The notes under the pieces were generated by a model that saw only the letters and a program-made list of their open reading frames with translations, ran no database searches and was not told where the DNA came from. DNA of 64,000 nucleotides from Caldithrix abyssi DSM 13497 (GTDB lineage: Bacteria; Calditrichota; Calditrichia; Calditrichales; Calditrichaceae): contig NZ_CP018099.1 of assembly GCF_001886815.1 (NCBI RefSeq), positions 3,284,501 through 3,348,500 on the forward strand, given 5' to 3'. This document shows positions 26,022 to 34,430 of the stretch, piece by piece. Position numbers and translations under genes: made by a program. Positions within the stretch are counted from its first letter, which is position 1; each line of letters starts with the position of its first letter.

Positions 26022-26582
26022 CTATTTTTCAGCCAGAATGATCGTTTCTATCTCTTTGATGGTTTTCTCTAAATCATCGTTGATCACAATGTAATCGAAT
26101 TTTTCGGCCTGTTGATACTCGTACGGCAGGCGTGCCAGTCGTTTACGAATGGTTTCTTCGGTTTCTGTTTTTCGCTTTTTCAGGCGCTCGATCAGGACCT
26201 GTTCGGATGGCGGTTTTAAAAAGATCAAAATGGCCTGCGGATAATGTTTCTTAATGGACAATGCGCCATTCACATCAATATCAAACAAAACGGTTTTGCC
26301 TTCCGCCGTATGGCGTTCGACCACCTCTTTTAAGGTCCCGTAGTAATTTCCGTGCACCTGTTCGTATTCCAGAAATTTGCCCTGCTCAATATACTTTTCA
26401 AATGTCTCTTTGTCTAAAAAGTAATAATCCACACCATCCTTTTCATTGGGGCGGATGGGCCGCGTTGTGGCCGAAACGGAAATCACCGTTTCCGGATGTC
26501 TGGCGTTCAATGTTTTTACAATGGTCGTTTTACCGCCGCCCGATGGCGCTGAAAAAACAATGTACGGCGACTTAAACTTCAT
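26022..26582 (-). CDS. gmk: guanylate kinase
   Basis: Product of 186 aa, normal length. Phosphorylates GMP to GDP with ATP. P-loop SAPSGGGKTT at 11-20, GMP-binding VSATTRPIRPNEKDGVDYYF, DIDVNGALSIK and lid RLKKRKTETEETIRKRL. Ribosome site AAGGAG 6 nt before the ATG. It lies between yicC and coaB, the standard gene neighbourhood, but the usual rpoZ is missing between gmk and coaB. Confidence 0.97.
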   Translation of the reverse strand: MKFKSPYIVFSAPSGGGKTTIVKTLNARHPETVISVSATTRPIRPNEKDGVDYYFLDKETFEKYIEQGKFLEYEQVHGNYYGTLKEVVERHTAEGKTVLFDIDVNGALSIKKHYPQAILIFLKPPSEQVLIERLKKRKTETEETIRKRLARLPYEYQQAEKFDYIVINDDLEKTIKEIETIILAEK

Positions 26583-26591
26583 CTCTGCTCC

Positions 26592-27467
26592 TTATTCGAT
26601 GTTCTGAACCTGTTCGCGTAATTTTTCGATCTCTTCTTTAATGGTTATTACTTTGTGCGAAATTTCCAGCATGGTGGTTTTGGAGTTAATGGTGTTAGCC
26701 TCGCGGTGCATCTCCTGCAAAATAAAATTCAGCCGCTTGCCAATGTCTCCATCATTTTCAACGGTCTGGTTGAACAATCCGATATGGCTTTTTAATCGTA
26801 CGCACTCTTCGGTAATATCCACGCGATCGGACAGGATGGCCAGCTCCTGTTCCATTCTGCTGCGGTCAATGTTTTGTTCTTCGATTAACGACTGCACATT
26901 GCGATACAGGCGTTCAAATTCGGCCTTTACATTTTGCGGGGCGATTTCTTTTATTTCATCCACCAGCTCTTCAATTTTACGCATCCGCTGCCGCATGTCC
27001 CGCAGCAGATTGGCGCCCTCCTGTTCGCGCATGTGTATAAATTCTTGCGCCGCTTTTTCCAGCGCGCCTAAAAGCAGCGGCCGAATCTGGGTTTCGACTA
27101 CCGATTCCAGATCCATGGCAAAAAGCTCCGGAAACATCAGCAAATGGGTTAATTTCAATTCATCGGCCAGCTTAAACCGTTCGCGCAGGGCGTTGAGTTG
27201 TTTTACCTTTTTTTCGGCTGCCTGCCAGTCCACAAACAGTTCGCTGCCGTTTTGCTGGCTTTGCTCCACATTAACATAAACGAATATTTTACCGCGAATT
27301 ACCTTATTTTTTAGAAATTCACGCACCTGAATTTCCTCGGAGCTCAATTCTTTAGGCAAACGAACCGACAAATCCAGGAAGCGGTTGTTCACGCCTTTGA
27401 TTTCCACTGAAACCATAAAGTATTCGTTGCTGAGCACGGCCTTGCCGTATCCGGTCATACTACGCAT
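26592..27467 (-). CDS. yicC: YicC-family endoribonuclease
   Basis: Product of 291 aa. It begins with the family signature RSMTGYGKAV and ends with MLEISHKVITIKEEIEKLREQVQNIE; the middle contains SVEIKGVNNRFLDLSVRLP and a long helical region. YicC/YloC proteins are RNases affecting sRNA and mRNA turnover; the activity here is assigned by family. It leads the yicC-gmk-coaB-udg operon. GGAG lies about 14 nt before the ATG. Confidence 0.92.
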   Translation of the reverse strand: MRSMTGYGKAVLSNEYFMVSVEIKGVNNRFLDLSVRLPKELSSEEIQVREFLKNKVIRGKIFVYVNVEQSQQNGSELFVDWQAAEKKVKQLNALRERFKLADELKLTHLLMFPELFAMDLESVVETQIRPLLLGALEKAAQEFIHMREQEGANLLRDMRQRMRKIEELVDEIKEIAPQNVKAEFERLYRNVQSLIEEQNIDRSRMEQELAILSDRVDITEECVRLKSHIGLFNQTVENDGDIGKRLNFILQEMHREANTINSKTTMLEISHKVITIKEEIEKLREQVQNIE

Positions 27468-27610
27468 TCTTTTTTCTCTCTCCAGTTGTTGTGCGTTTGT
27501 TTTTAGTTTAAAGGATTACTTTCCCCACGGCACGGAAATGACACGGGCTGTGGGGTCGGTCGGGGCTGTCCCAAAAGTCAAAGACAATGTATTTTTTTTA
27601 CATTTTTTCT

Positions 27611-27677
27611 TTCCCTCACCCCCATTAATTTCCCCTATCCCGAAAATCGGGAGGGGGGCAGGGGGTGAGGACTACTG
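27611..27677. repeat. CCCAGA-type hairpin repeat, copy 3 (inverted)
   Basis: In reverse orientation to the other two copies: CCCTCACCCCC, then AATTTCCCCT, then the hairpin CCCGA/TCGGG at 27639-27651, then GGGGTGAGGAC. The layout matches the copies at 15692 and 24142, but the stem sequence has changed on both sides, which keeps the pairing. Confidence 0.55.
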
Positions 27678-27799
27678 TAAGCTTTTTCCTATCTTTGTAT
27701 AATAATTCATTAGATGTCGCTTTTAAGACACCCTCTGACCCGAGGGGTGGCTACCCGCCCCTTCGAGCCGCGTAAATTTTTTTTACTATCGATTTATTC

Positions 27800-27885
27800 G
27801 TAAATTGTTCAGAACGCTTCACCGATCAACGGTCATTTACGCAAAACGCCGCATTGATTTGGTGAAACGCAAATAAGTAATTTAC
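27800..27885 (+). promoter_or_regulatory. 86-nt imperfect palindrome upstream of the NFACT gene
   Basis: Outer arms GTAAATT (27800-27806) and AATTTAC (27879-27885), and inner arms CGCTTCACCGATCAA (27815-27829) and TTGATTTGGTGAAACG (27854-27869), pair with one bulge. It overlaps the only promoter-like sequence before the gene. Confidence 0.4.
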
Positions 27886-27915
27886 CGTGTTTGACCATTA
27901 AAAGCAAAAAGCTTA

Positions 27916-29583
27916 ATGTTTAAAAATTATTACCTGTTTTCCGAATTGCTGAAGGAAATACAACCGGCAATTTCCGGGCAAAAAATCACAAGCGCGTTTA
28001 CCTACCGTAAAGATGAGGTGGTTCTTGAGCTCGGCAACGACCAATTTATTTTAATCGGAATCGCTGCAAACGAGCCATATCTCCTTTTAAAAGCCGCGCA
28101 CAACATCTCTCAGGCGCGCTATGCCCTGTTCGAAAAACTTTACGGACAAACCATCCGCAACGCCGGGCTGTTGAATTTTGACAAACATTTATTCATCGAA
28201 ACGGAGAGTTATCGCCTGGAAGCAATTTTTTTCCCGCCGCATAACAACGTTTTTCTCCTTTCGGCTGACCGCCAAATCTTAAAAGCGTTCAAAGACAAAA
28301 CAGAGTATCCTGCAAAGCTGCCGGAAACTCAGGAAAAACTCGATTTGCGCGCCATCGAGGCTTCTCTTTTAAACGATTTAATCGTAAAAAATCCGACGCT
28401 TAAGGTTCGCGGTTTTCTCCAAAACCACTTCGCCGCATTAAATAAAGTGATGCTGAATGAAATTCTCTTTCGCACGCAATTGGATCCGGAGCGACCGCTT
28501 TCCGAACTAAATGAAGAACAAAAAGAGCGCTTAATAACCGTTCTTCTTAAAATTAAAGAAGAGCTAACCGCCGGGAAGGCCTATCTTTATTTTGACAAAA
28601 ATGCCGACCTCATCCGCTGGATTTCTTTAATCCGCCTGGAGCAGTTCCAAGAATCCTACGACTTTAAGGAATACGATTCGATTAATCAGGCGTTGGGCGT
28701 TTTTTATTATGAAAAGCGCGTACGGCAAGAATTCGAAAAGCTGAAAGCGCTTTGTAAAACGGCTCTGCAAAAACGGCTTCGCTTTTTAAACAGTTCGCTT
28801 GAACGTTTGAAGGAACACGCCGATTTGCGCAAACGAAAGACTGAAGCCGAGTTAAAAGGCAACTTACTGCTGACCTTTAAGAACGACATTCCCCCGGGCG
28901 CCAGAGAGGTTGAGCTCGCCAATATCTTTTCTGAACGACAGGAAAAGATCAAAATCAAACTGAATCCTTCCAAATCCGTCGTGGAAAATGCGCAGCGTTA
29001 TTTCAACAAGTTTAAAAACGTCCAACACAATCAACAGGCGCTGCAAATTAAAATGGACACTTACCGCAGGGAAATGGAAGAGATCGACCAGCTTTTAAAA
29101 CAATTAGAACAAATCAGAACTCTGCAGCGTTTAAAAAGCTTTAGTGATCGTCTGCGAGAGATGAAGCTCATTCAGGACGGCTCTGCATCGAATAAAAAAG
29201 CTGCGCCTGAAAACCTGAAATACGTTTTTAATCGATTGATCGTTGACGGCAAGTGGGAGGTGTACATCGGCAGGGACGGTAAAACCAACGATTTGCTGAC
29301 CTTTCACTTTGCTAATAAGTGGGATATCTGGCTGCATGCCCAGGGTGTAAGCGGGGCGCATGTAATCATTCGCGTTCCTAACCGCAATCAGAACCCGCCG
29401 GCGCACATCATTGAGCAGGCCGCGAGGATCGCCGCCGCGCACAGCAAGGCCAGAACGTCCTCCACCGTGCCGGTCATCTACACGCAGGTTCGCTATGTCA
29501 GCCGCATTCGTAAAGCGCCGCCGGGTACGGTTAAATTCCAGAACGAAAAAGTCTTGTTCGTAACGCCAATGAACTTAAACTAA
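27916..29583 (+). CDS. rqcH: NFACT-family ribosome quality-control protein (RqcH-like)
   Basis: Product of 555 aa. Architecture NFACT-N (1-180), helix-hairpin-helix and coiled-coil middle (about 180-420, VENAQRYFNKFKN) and NFACT-R (about 440-535, GRDGKTNDLLTFHFANK, DIWLHAQGVSGAHVIIR). Homologues bind stalled 50S subunits with peptidyl-tRNA and add alanine tails. At the position of the conserved DR pair of NFACT-N this protein appears to read Asp89-Lys90, so tailing activity is uncertain. No clear Shine-Dalgarno; AAGC/GCTT brackets the site just before the ATG. A TPR gene follows 13 nt later. Confidence 0.85.
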   Translation: MFKNYYLFSELLKEIQPAISGQKITSAFTYRKDEVVLELGNDQFILIGIAANEPYLLLKAAHNISQARYALFEKLYGQTIRNAGLLNFDKHLFIETESYRLEAIFFPPHNNVFLLSADRQILKAFKDKTEYPAKLPETQEKLDLRAIEASLLNDLIVKNPTLKVRGFLQNHFAALNKVMLNEILFRTQLDPERPLSELNEEQKERLITVLLKIKEELTAGKAYLYFDKNADLIRWISLIRLEQFQESYDFKEYDSINQALGVFYYEKRVRQEFEKLKALCKTALQKRLRFLNSSLERLKEHADLRKRKTEAELKGNLLLTFKNDIPPGAREVELANIFSERQEKIKIKLNPSKSVVENAQRYFNKFKNVQHNQQALQIKMDTYRREMEEIDQLLKQLEQIRTLQRLKSFSDRLREMKLIQDGSASNKKAAPENLKYVFNRLIVDGKWEVYIGRDGKTNDLLTFHFANKWDIWLHAQGVSGAHVIIRVPNRNQNPPAHIIEQAARIAAAHSKARTSSTVPVIYTQVRYVSRIRKAPPGTVKFQNEKVLFVTPMNLN

Positions 29584-29596
29584 CAGGAAAGGTAAC

Positions 29597-30871
29597 ATGT
29601 ACAGAAAAATTTTTATTGTACTCGCCGCTCTGTTGTTGGTTTCCACGGCTTTAAAAGCCCAGAACAAGAATGATTTTCTCAACGAACAACTGGCTTTTTT
29701 GCAGCAAATGTACTTTGAAAACCAGGATCATGCCGACGACGATTTTCTGGTGGAACAATTCGAATTGTTTTTGAAAAAGCATCCTTTTTACCGGCAAAAT
29801 GATCAGATTTTATGGATGTACGGCAATTTGCTGGAAAATAAAAAGCAGATCGCTCGCGCCCTTTTCCAGTATCTGAAACTTGGCGTGCTCTTTCCGAACA
29901 GCGCGCTGGCTACTGAGGCCAGAAACAGAATCCATCAACTGATCGATCAAAAAACGCCCATGTGCCTTGTCGATTGCCAGGAAGCGCTGGAGACCTACAT
30001 CGATCAATCTCACTTCCATGAAAATCAGATTGAAGGTTTGTTCAGTGTTTTTAGTTTGATTTTTTCTCAGAATCTTTCCTGTTTCGATGAGCCGCTGCTC
30101 GAAGAACTAACGTTATTTGAACAGAGCTGTCACGAGTTTGATTTCTCGCAGGATTTACTGCTCTACTGGAAAGGCATACTACTCAAGCGCATGAAAAAGT
30201 ACAGCCAGGCTTACGGTCACTTTAAAAAATTACAACATCTTTTTTCCCGCTCTTCCCTGCTGCCTTCCGCTTTGTTCGAAAGCTCGTTTATCGCCTATCG
30301 ACATCTGAAGCGATTTACGCAGGCGCGCGACGGGTTCGTCCGACTCATCAATCACTTTCCGGACGACAGGCACAGTCCGCTGGCCCAATTTTATCTGGCG
30401 GAACTTTACGCCGAGAGTCTCGATTCATTAAACGCCGGCATTGACAATTATCGTCTTTTTTTAGACGCCTTTCCGCAGCATCCTTTACACGCGCAGGCCT
30501 TTAAACGCCTTACCTTTTTGTATTTAAAAGCGCAGCGATACGAAGAGGCCATCACGCTGATCGGATTAAATCTGAACCGCCATGCGGGGGATTCCAGCAT
30601 GGTTGCGCTGGTGGATTCCATGGCCAATGTTTTTGAAAATACTTTCCAGAAATACGAGATGGCCGCCCGCTGTTATGTTTTGCTGGCCTCGCAGCTGCCG
30701 CCCGGCGAAAAGACGCCGTACTATTTGTACCGCGCCGCCAGAATTTATTACAAAAAGATGAAAGATCGAGCGCGCGCCGAAGATATCTGCAATCGTCTAA
30801 CAGCAAACTTTGCGGACACGCCCTATGCAGAAAAGTGTAAGCTGCTTTTAAAACAACCGATCAAGAAATAG
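29597..30871 (+). CDS. exported TPR-repeat protein
   Basis: Product of 424 aa with signal peptide 1-21 (STALKAQ) and no lipobox. The rest is helical repeats of about 34 residues; the clearest are RALFQYLKLGVLFPNSALATEARN, AGIDNYRLFLDAFPQHPLHAQAFK and RAEDICNRLTANFADTPYAEKCK. The pattern resembles BamD/YbgF-type outer-membrane lipoprotein TPRs, but the family is not certain. Ribosome site AGGAAAGG 4 nt before the ATG. It is co-transcribed with the NFACT gene. Its last 24 nt overlap the 3' end of the convergent PorV-like gene. Confidence 0.8.
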   Translation: MYRKIFIVLAALLLVSTALKAQNKNDFLNEQLAFLQQMYFENQDHADDDFLVEQFELFLKKHPFYRQNDQILWMYGNLLENKKQIARALFQYLKLGVLFPNSALATEARNRIHQLIDQKTPMCLVDCQEALETYIDQSHFHENQIEGLFSVFSLIFSQNLSCFDEPLLEELTLFEQSCHEFDFSQDLLLYWKGILLKRMKKYSQAYGHFKKLQHLFSRSSLLPSALFESSFIAYRHLKRFTQARDGFVRLINHFPDDRHSPLAQFYLAELYAESLDSLNAGIDNYRLFLDAFPQHPLHAQAFKRLTFLYLKAQRYEEAITLIGLNLNRHAGDSSMVALVDSMANVFENTFQKYEMAARCYVLLASQLPPGEKTPYYLYRAARIYYKKMKDRARAEDICNRLTANFADTPYAEKCKLLLKQPIKK

Positions 30872-31831
30872 ATGAACGGAAATGCGATGTACGTTTCCCA
30901 GTTCAGAAGCGTAATTGGTAAAGGCATAATCAAACGAAATTTTGGGGATGTTCAAACCGACGCCCGTATTAAAACGCTGTAAATCATCCAGGCCAAGGCG
31001 CATGCTGATTAGCTTTTTGTAGTTGACTTCCAGCCCCCAAAAAGAATCCACACTTAGCGGCCCCACGTTGAATTGGGCGGCGTAATCCCGGTTCTCCAAC
31101 AGAAGCTGAAAATCGGCCGCAGGTTGCAGAATTAGCCCCAGACTCTGCCAGTCCAGCAAGTAACTCAGTCCCAGACGCAGCGAAGGCGCGATAAACTCTT
31201 TTTCGTTGGTGCTCCAGGCGATCATGGTTGTGGTGGCATCGCGCAAAATGGCGCCGATGGTTAGCCTATTGGTAAGGGCGTATTGCAAGCCCAGATCAAA
31301 GCCCAGGCCCAGCGCATTTTCGATGTTAAAATCGCGGTAAATCATTTTGGCGTTCAAGCCAATCGCCAGTCGTTCGCTGCGTTTGCGGGCAAGGGAAAGA
31401 AACAGGCTGTAGTCGCCGGTGTTAAACGTTTTGATCTTAGAATAGTCGACTTTGTTATCGGCTTCGTTAAAGGCCTGCCGACTGTCTTTGATGCCGTTGA
31501 CCGTAAAATAGACCAGCGACAGTCCAAGCGTTGTGTTTTCATCAAGAGGATGGGAAAGGCCAATGTAATCGTGCTGGATGCTGCTGATAAATTGTTTGCC
31601 GTGCGTGAATTGCATTTGAAAGCCCGCAGCATTAATCAAACCGGCGGGATTCCAATAACTGGCGGCCACATCGTTAACCATGGCCACGCCAGCCCCGCCC
31701 ATGGCAGAAATCCGACTGCCGGCGCCAATGGCCAGGAACTCTCCCGCGTACTTTTTGAATCCGCCGGCAAAACTCGTTTGAACCGTAAGTAACGCTAAAA
31801 TCAGCGCCAAAAACAATTTATTTTTGTTCAT
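30848..31831 (-). CDS. PorV/PorQ-family outer-membrane barrel protein, second gene
   Basis: Product of 327 aa with signal peptide 1-22 (SFAGG). Family hallmark: EFLAIGAGSRISAMGGAGVAMVNDVAASYWNPAGLI, followed by repeated beta strands and an aromatic end (SVHLFLDRLF). Similar in length and layout to the gene at 8250-9239 but divergent. A channel or T9SS shuttle role is possible; no T9SS cargo gene is adjacent. It is the last gene of a run that begins with dnaE and ends in convergence, with a 24-nt overlap, on the TPR gene. Confidence 0.82.
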   Translation of the reverse strand: MNKNKLFLALILALLTVQTSFAGGFKKYAGEFLAIGAGSRISAMGGAGVAMVNDVAASYWNPAGLINAAGFQMQFTHGKQFISSIQHDYIGLSHPLDENTTLGLSLVYFTVNGIKDSRQAFNEADNKVDYSKIKTFNTGDYSLFLSLARKRSERLAIGLNAKMIYRDFNIENALGLGFDLGLQYALTNRLTIGAILRDATTTMIAWSTNEKEFIAPSLRLGLSYLLDWQSLGLILQPAADFQLLLENRDYAAQFNVGPLSVDSFWGLEVNYKKLISMRLGLDDLQRFNTGVGLNIPKISFDYAFTNYASELGNVHRISVHLFLDRLF

Positions 31832-31850
31832 CTTTACATCCTTAAATTTA

Positions 31851-32429
31851 TTAGCCTAATGCCAGTAAAAATGCCGTTGCCAGAGGAATCACCAGATTAT
31901 CGTCCATGTTCATGGGCAACAATTCAACGCCGGTTACAATAATGGCCACCACCAGGCCCCACCAGCTATAACTGGTAAAGATCAAAATAATGGCCGACGC
32001 GGTGAGATAAAAGGCCGCGCTGCCTTCCAGCGTTTTTTCCCAGAAGTAGTTTTTGCCGTAAAGCTGACCGACAATGGCCGCCAGCGGATCGGCCAGGGCA
32101 ACGAACAACAAAGCCGGCACCGCCTGTTTTTCTTTAAACAAAATAACGGTAGCCGCCATTCCGACAAAGAGCATGGTTGCCCCGGTTAATCGGCGCTCTG
32201 TTTCCGCTTGTTTGAGCAGCTTACCAAATATATTTAAAAATATTTTTTTGGCAAGGGAAAATTTCAGTCGCAATAAATCCGCCGTTAAAAAACCCACCGC
32301 CAGCACAACCGTTAGCCACTTTACCGCCAGTTCATTGTGTGAATAGTGGTAATACAAGGGAATAAGGGCAGTGGCAAAATGGATGGCTTTTCGTTGCAGC
32401 AGCATCCGCAAAGAAAGCGTCTGGTTCAC
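31851..32429 (-). CDS. diacylglycerol/polyprenol kinase family membrane protein
   Basis: Product of 192 aa from a GTG start that overlaps the rpe stop by 4 nt (GTGA). About six transmembrane segments. Signature parts: LLQRKAIHFATALIPL, ADLLRLKF, ALADPLAAIVGQLYG (nucleotide-binding ADP motif), KTLEGSAAFYLTA and the final LPMNMDDNLVIPLATAFLL. CTP-dependent dolichol/phytol/diacylglycerol kinases share these. The substrate here is unknown; lipid-carrier or isoprenoid-alcohol phosphorylation is likely. Confidence 0.88.
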   Translation of the reverse strand: MNQTLSLRMLLQRKAIHFATALIPLYYHYSHNELAVKWLTVVLAVGFLTADLLRLKFSLAKKIFLNIFGKLLKQAETERRLTGATMLFVGMAATVILFKEKQAVPALLFVALADPLAAIVGQLYGKNYFWEKTLEGSAAFYLTASAIILIFTSYSWWGLVVAIIVTGVELLPMNMDDNLVIPLATAFLLALG

Positions 32430-33097
32430 GCCTCTTCCCCACTGGTAGAGATCACCGATTTCAAGGCGCGGCAGGCCCTGGCGATATCGCCGTTGTTAAA
32501 GACCGAGCTGCCGGCCACCAGCACATCGGCCCCGGCTTTAAGCGCCTGTTTTGCCGTCCGCACATCAATTCCGCCGTCCACTTCGATTAAAAAATCCGCT
32601 TTGTATTCCGAACGCCATTGGTTTAACGTCGCTATCTTTTCAACGGCGTAAGGAATAAACGCCTGTCCGCCAAAGCCGGGATTTACCGACATCACCAGTA
32701 CCAGGTCCACTTCTTTTAGCAAGTGTTGAACGGTCATTACCGGCGTGGCCGGATTAAGCGAAATACCCGCTTTACAATTTAGCGCCTTAATGCGCTTAAC
32801 GGCCCGATCCAGGTGCCAGCAGGCCTCCTGATGAATGGTTAAATAATCTGCCCCGGCTGCGGCAAACCATTCCACAAATTGCATGGGATTGCTGACCATC
32901 AGATGGACATCCAGCGGCAGACGCGTGATCTTTTTTAAGGCCTTTACCATGGAAGGGCCAAAGGTCATGTTGGGCACAAAATGGCCGTCCATCACATCCA
33001 CGTGGATTAAATCGGCGCCGTTTTTTTCGACCATTGCGATCTGCTCTTCCAGTTTCAGCAGGTCCGCAGACAGAATAGAAGGTGCCAGAAAAGCCAC
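32426..33097 (-). CDS. rpe: ribulose-phosphate 3-epimerase
   Basis: Product of 223 aa from a GTG start with GAGGAG 5 nt upstream. Interconverts ribulose 5-phosphate and xylulose 5-phosphate. TIM-barrel motifs: SILSADLLKLEEQI, HVDVMDGHFVPNMTFG (metal-binding HVDVMD), DVHLMVSNP, MSVNPGFGGQAF and EVDGGIDVRTA, all intact. The gap to the PASTA gene is two bases; the 3' end overlaps the kinase gene. Confidence 0.97.
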   Translation of the reverse strand: MAFLAPSILSADLLKLEEQIAMVEKNGADLIHVDVMDGHFVPNMTFGPSMVKALKKITRLPLDVHLMVSNPMQFVEWFAAAGADYLTIHQEACWHLDRAVKRIKALNCKAGISLNPATPVMTVQHLLKEVDLVLVMSVNPGFGGQAFIPYAVEKIATLNQWRSEYKADFLIEVDGGIDVRTAKQALKAGADVLVAGSSVFNNGDIARACRALKSVISTSGEEA

Positions 33098-33099
33098 AA

Positions 33100-33870
33100 T
33101 TACTCCTCGCGATTTTCGTTCATCGGTAGTTTACTGACCACTAATTTTACGCTCTGTATGTTTTCTATCGGCGTGCCGGATTTTACACTCTGGCTGAGTA
33201 CGGTCTCCGGCAAAACGTCATCCCGCGTCTCATATTCGATTTGAATATCTTTAATGCCCAGCAACTGTAACTGTCTCTTGGCCATATTTAAGCTCTTGCC
33301 CGCCACATCGGGCATGACCTTTTGCTGCGGGTACGGGCCCAGGCTGATGGTTAAATCGATTTTAGTGCCTTTTTTAACCGGTTGACCCTGGGGATACGAC
33401 TGGCCAATCACCACATTTTCTAAAGCCAGGTCGGAATATTCGTAATACAATGCGCCCAATTCCAGACCGTTGGCTTTTAGAATCAACTCCGCCTCGCGCG
33501 GTGATTTAAAGAACAAATTGGGCATGGTAATCGGTTTTTCGCCGATGCTGATGGTCAAATAGACGTGCCGCCCCTTTTTTACTTTACTGTATGCCGCCGG
33601 ATTTTGCTCGACAACCGTTCCCGGCTCAAAATGTTCATCGTAAACGGAATCGGCAATCACCACGCCAAAGCCCTTTTCCTGCAGAATTTTTTTCGCTTCG
33701 TCTATTTTCATGGTTACGACATCGGGCAGCTCAAACTCTTCGCCCAACCGCACATACCAGGGCATAATCAGGTTGTCAAATAACAGGACAATAAATACAA
33801 AAGCAAAAAAGGCCAGAATAAATTTGGTTATTTTAAAACGAAAAATTTTTGTTAAGAATTCGGAGTCCAT
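33100..33870 (-). CDS. membrane-anchored triple PASTA-domain protein
   Basis: Product of 256 aa. Short cytoplasmic N-terminus, one transmembrane helix (about 14-34), then three PASTA domains outside the membrane (about 46-110, 114-178 and 184-247), each ending in a GTxVxLTIS-like strand. There is no kinase or penicillin-binding domain in this gene, unlike the usual hosts of PASTA. PASTA domains bind muropeptides or lipid II, so a cell-wall-sensing or division role is inferred. Followed directly by rpe. In many bacteria of this group stand-alone PASTA genes precede rpe. Confidence 0.88.
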   Translation of the reverse strand: MDSEFLTKIFRFKITKFILAFFAFVFIVLLFDNLIMPWYVRLGEEFELPDVVTMKIDEAKKILQEKGFGVVIADSVYDEHFEPGTVVEQNPAAYSKVKKGRHVYLTISIGEKPITMPNLFFKSPREAELILKANGLELGALYYEYSDLALENVVIGQSYPQGQPVKKGTKIDLTISLGPYPQQKVMPDVAGKSLNMAKRQLQLLGIKDIQIEYETRDDVLPETVLSQSVKSGTPIENIQSVKLVVSKLPMNENREE

Positions 33871-33989
33871 TTTACCAATCCATTGTTAATTGATTTTTAA
33901 TTTAACAAGTTCAAGCCATTACCGGCAATTTTATTTGTTAGCGGCGCCTGAACGATTAAAAATCGGGCAGCGGAATTCCCTGGCGGGGC

Positions 33990-34430
33990 TTATTTGCTCT
34001 CGACAATTAACGTTACCGGGCCGTAATTCAACAATTCCACATCCATCATGGCGCCGAAAATACCAGTCTCCACTTTAACTCCGTGTTCGCGCAATCGTTC
34101 AATGAATTTCTGGTAGAAGGCATTGCCCTTTTGCGGATCGGCGGCGTTAATAAAACTGGGGCGGCGCCCCTTGCGTGTATCGCCCAATAGAGTAAATTGC
34201 GAGATGGCTAAAATTTCGCCGCCAACTTCCAGCAAAGAACGGTTCATCTTGCCCTGCTCGTCTTCAAAGATACGCAGGTTAACGCATTTATCGGCAACAA
34301 AAGCGATGTCTTCCTGGTCATCTTTTTGATCGACGCCAATCAGCAACAACAGTCCTTTACCAATTTGCCCGACCGTTTTACCATCGACTTTTACGCTGGC
34401 CTGTTTTACGCGTTGCACAACAACTTTCAC
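33990..34430 (-). CDS. dtd: D-aminoacyl-tRNA deacylase
   Basis: Product of 146 aa, normal length. Hydrolyses D-amino acids from mischarged tRNA. Both active-site motifs are present: [17 protein letters not shown] and the C-terminal [11 protein letters not shown] (NxGPxT form). The ATG overlaps the dnaE stop by 4 nt, so it is probably translationally coupled to the replicative polymerase gene. The 119 nt to the PASTA gene hold no clear terminator. Confidence 0.96.
   Translation of the reverse strand: MKVVVQRVKQASVKVDGKTVGQIGKGLLLLIGVDQKDDQEDIAFVADKCVNLRIFEDEQGKMNRSLLEVGGEILAISQFTLLGDTRKGRRPSFINAADPQKGNAFYQKFIERLREHGVKVETGIFGAMMDVELLNYGPVTLIVESK

Larger units (their letters stand above)
27468..27915. 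other. intergenic between divergent yicC and the NFACT gene
   Basis: The 448-bp gap contains a CCCCAC/GTGGGG inverted repeat at about 27522-27556, an inverted copy of the CCCAGA-type repeat at 27611-27677, a hairpin with CACCCTC/GAGGGGTG near 27729-27750, and an 86-nt imperfect palindrome at 27800-27885 that contains a weak promoter (TTGATT at 27854, 18-nt spacer, TAATTT at 27878). No gene is seen. Confidence 0.55.

Noticed and set aside
26641-27279. 212-codon plus-strand frame opposite yicC
   Set aside because: Serine-rich low-information translation, a typical shadow of the yicC reading frame.
27551-27590. Possible insertion-sequence end (GGGGCTGTCCCAAAAGTC)
   Set aside because: It resembles some IS terminal repeats from memory, but there is no partner end, transposase or target duplication in the gap.
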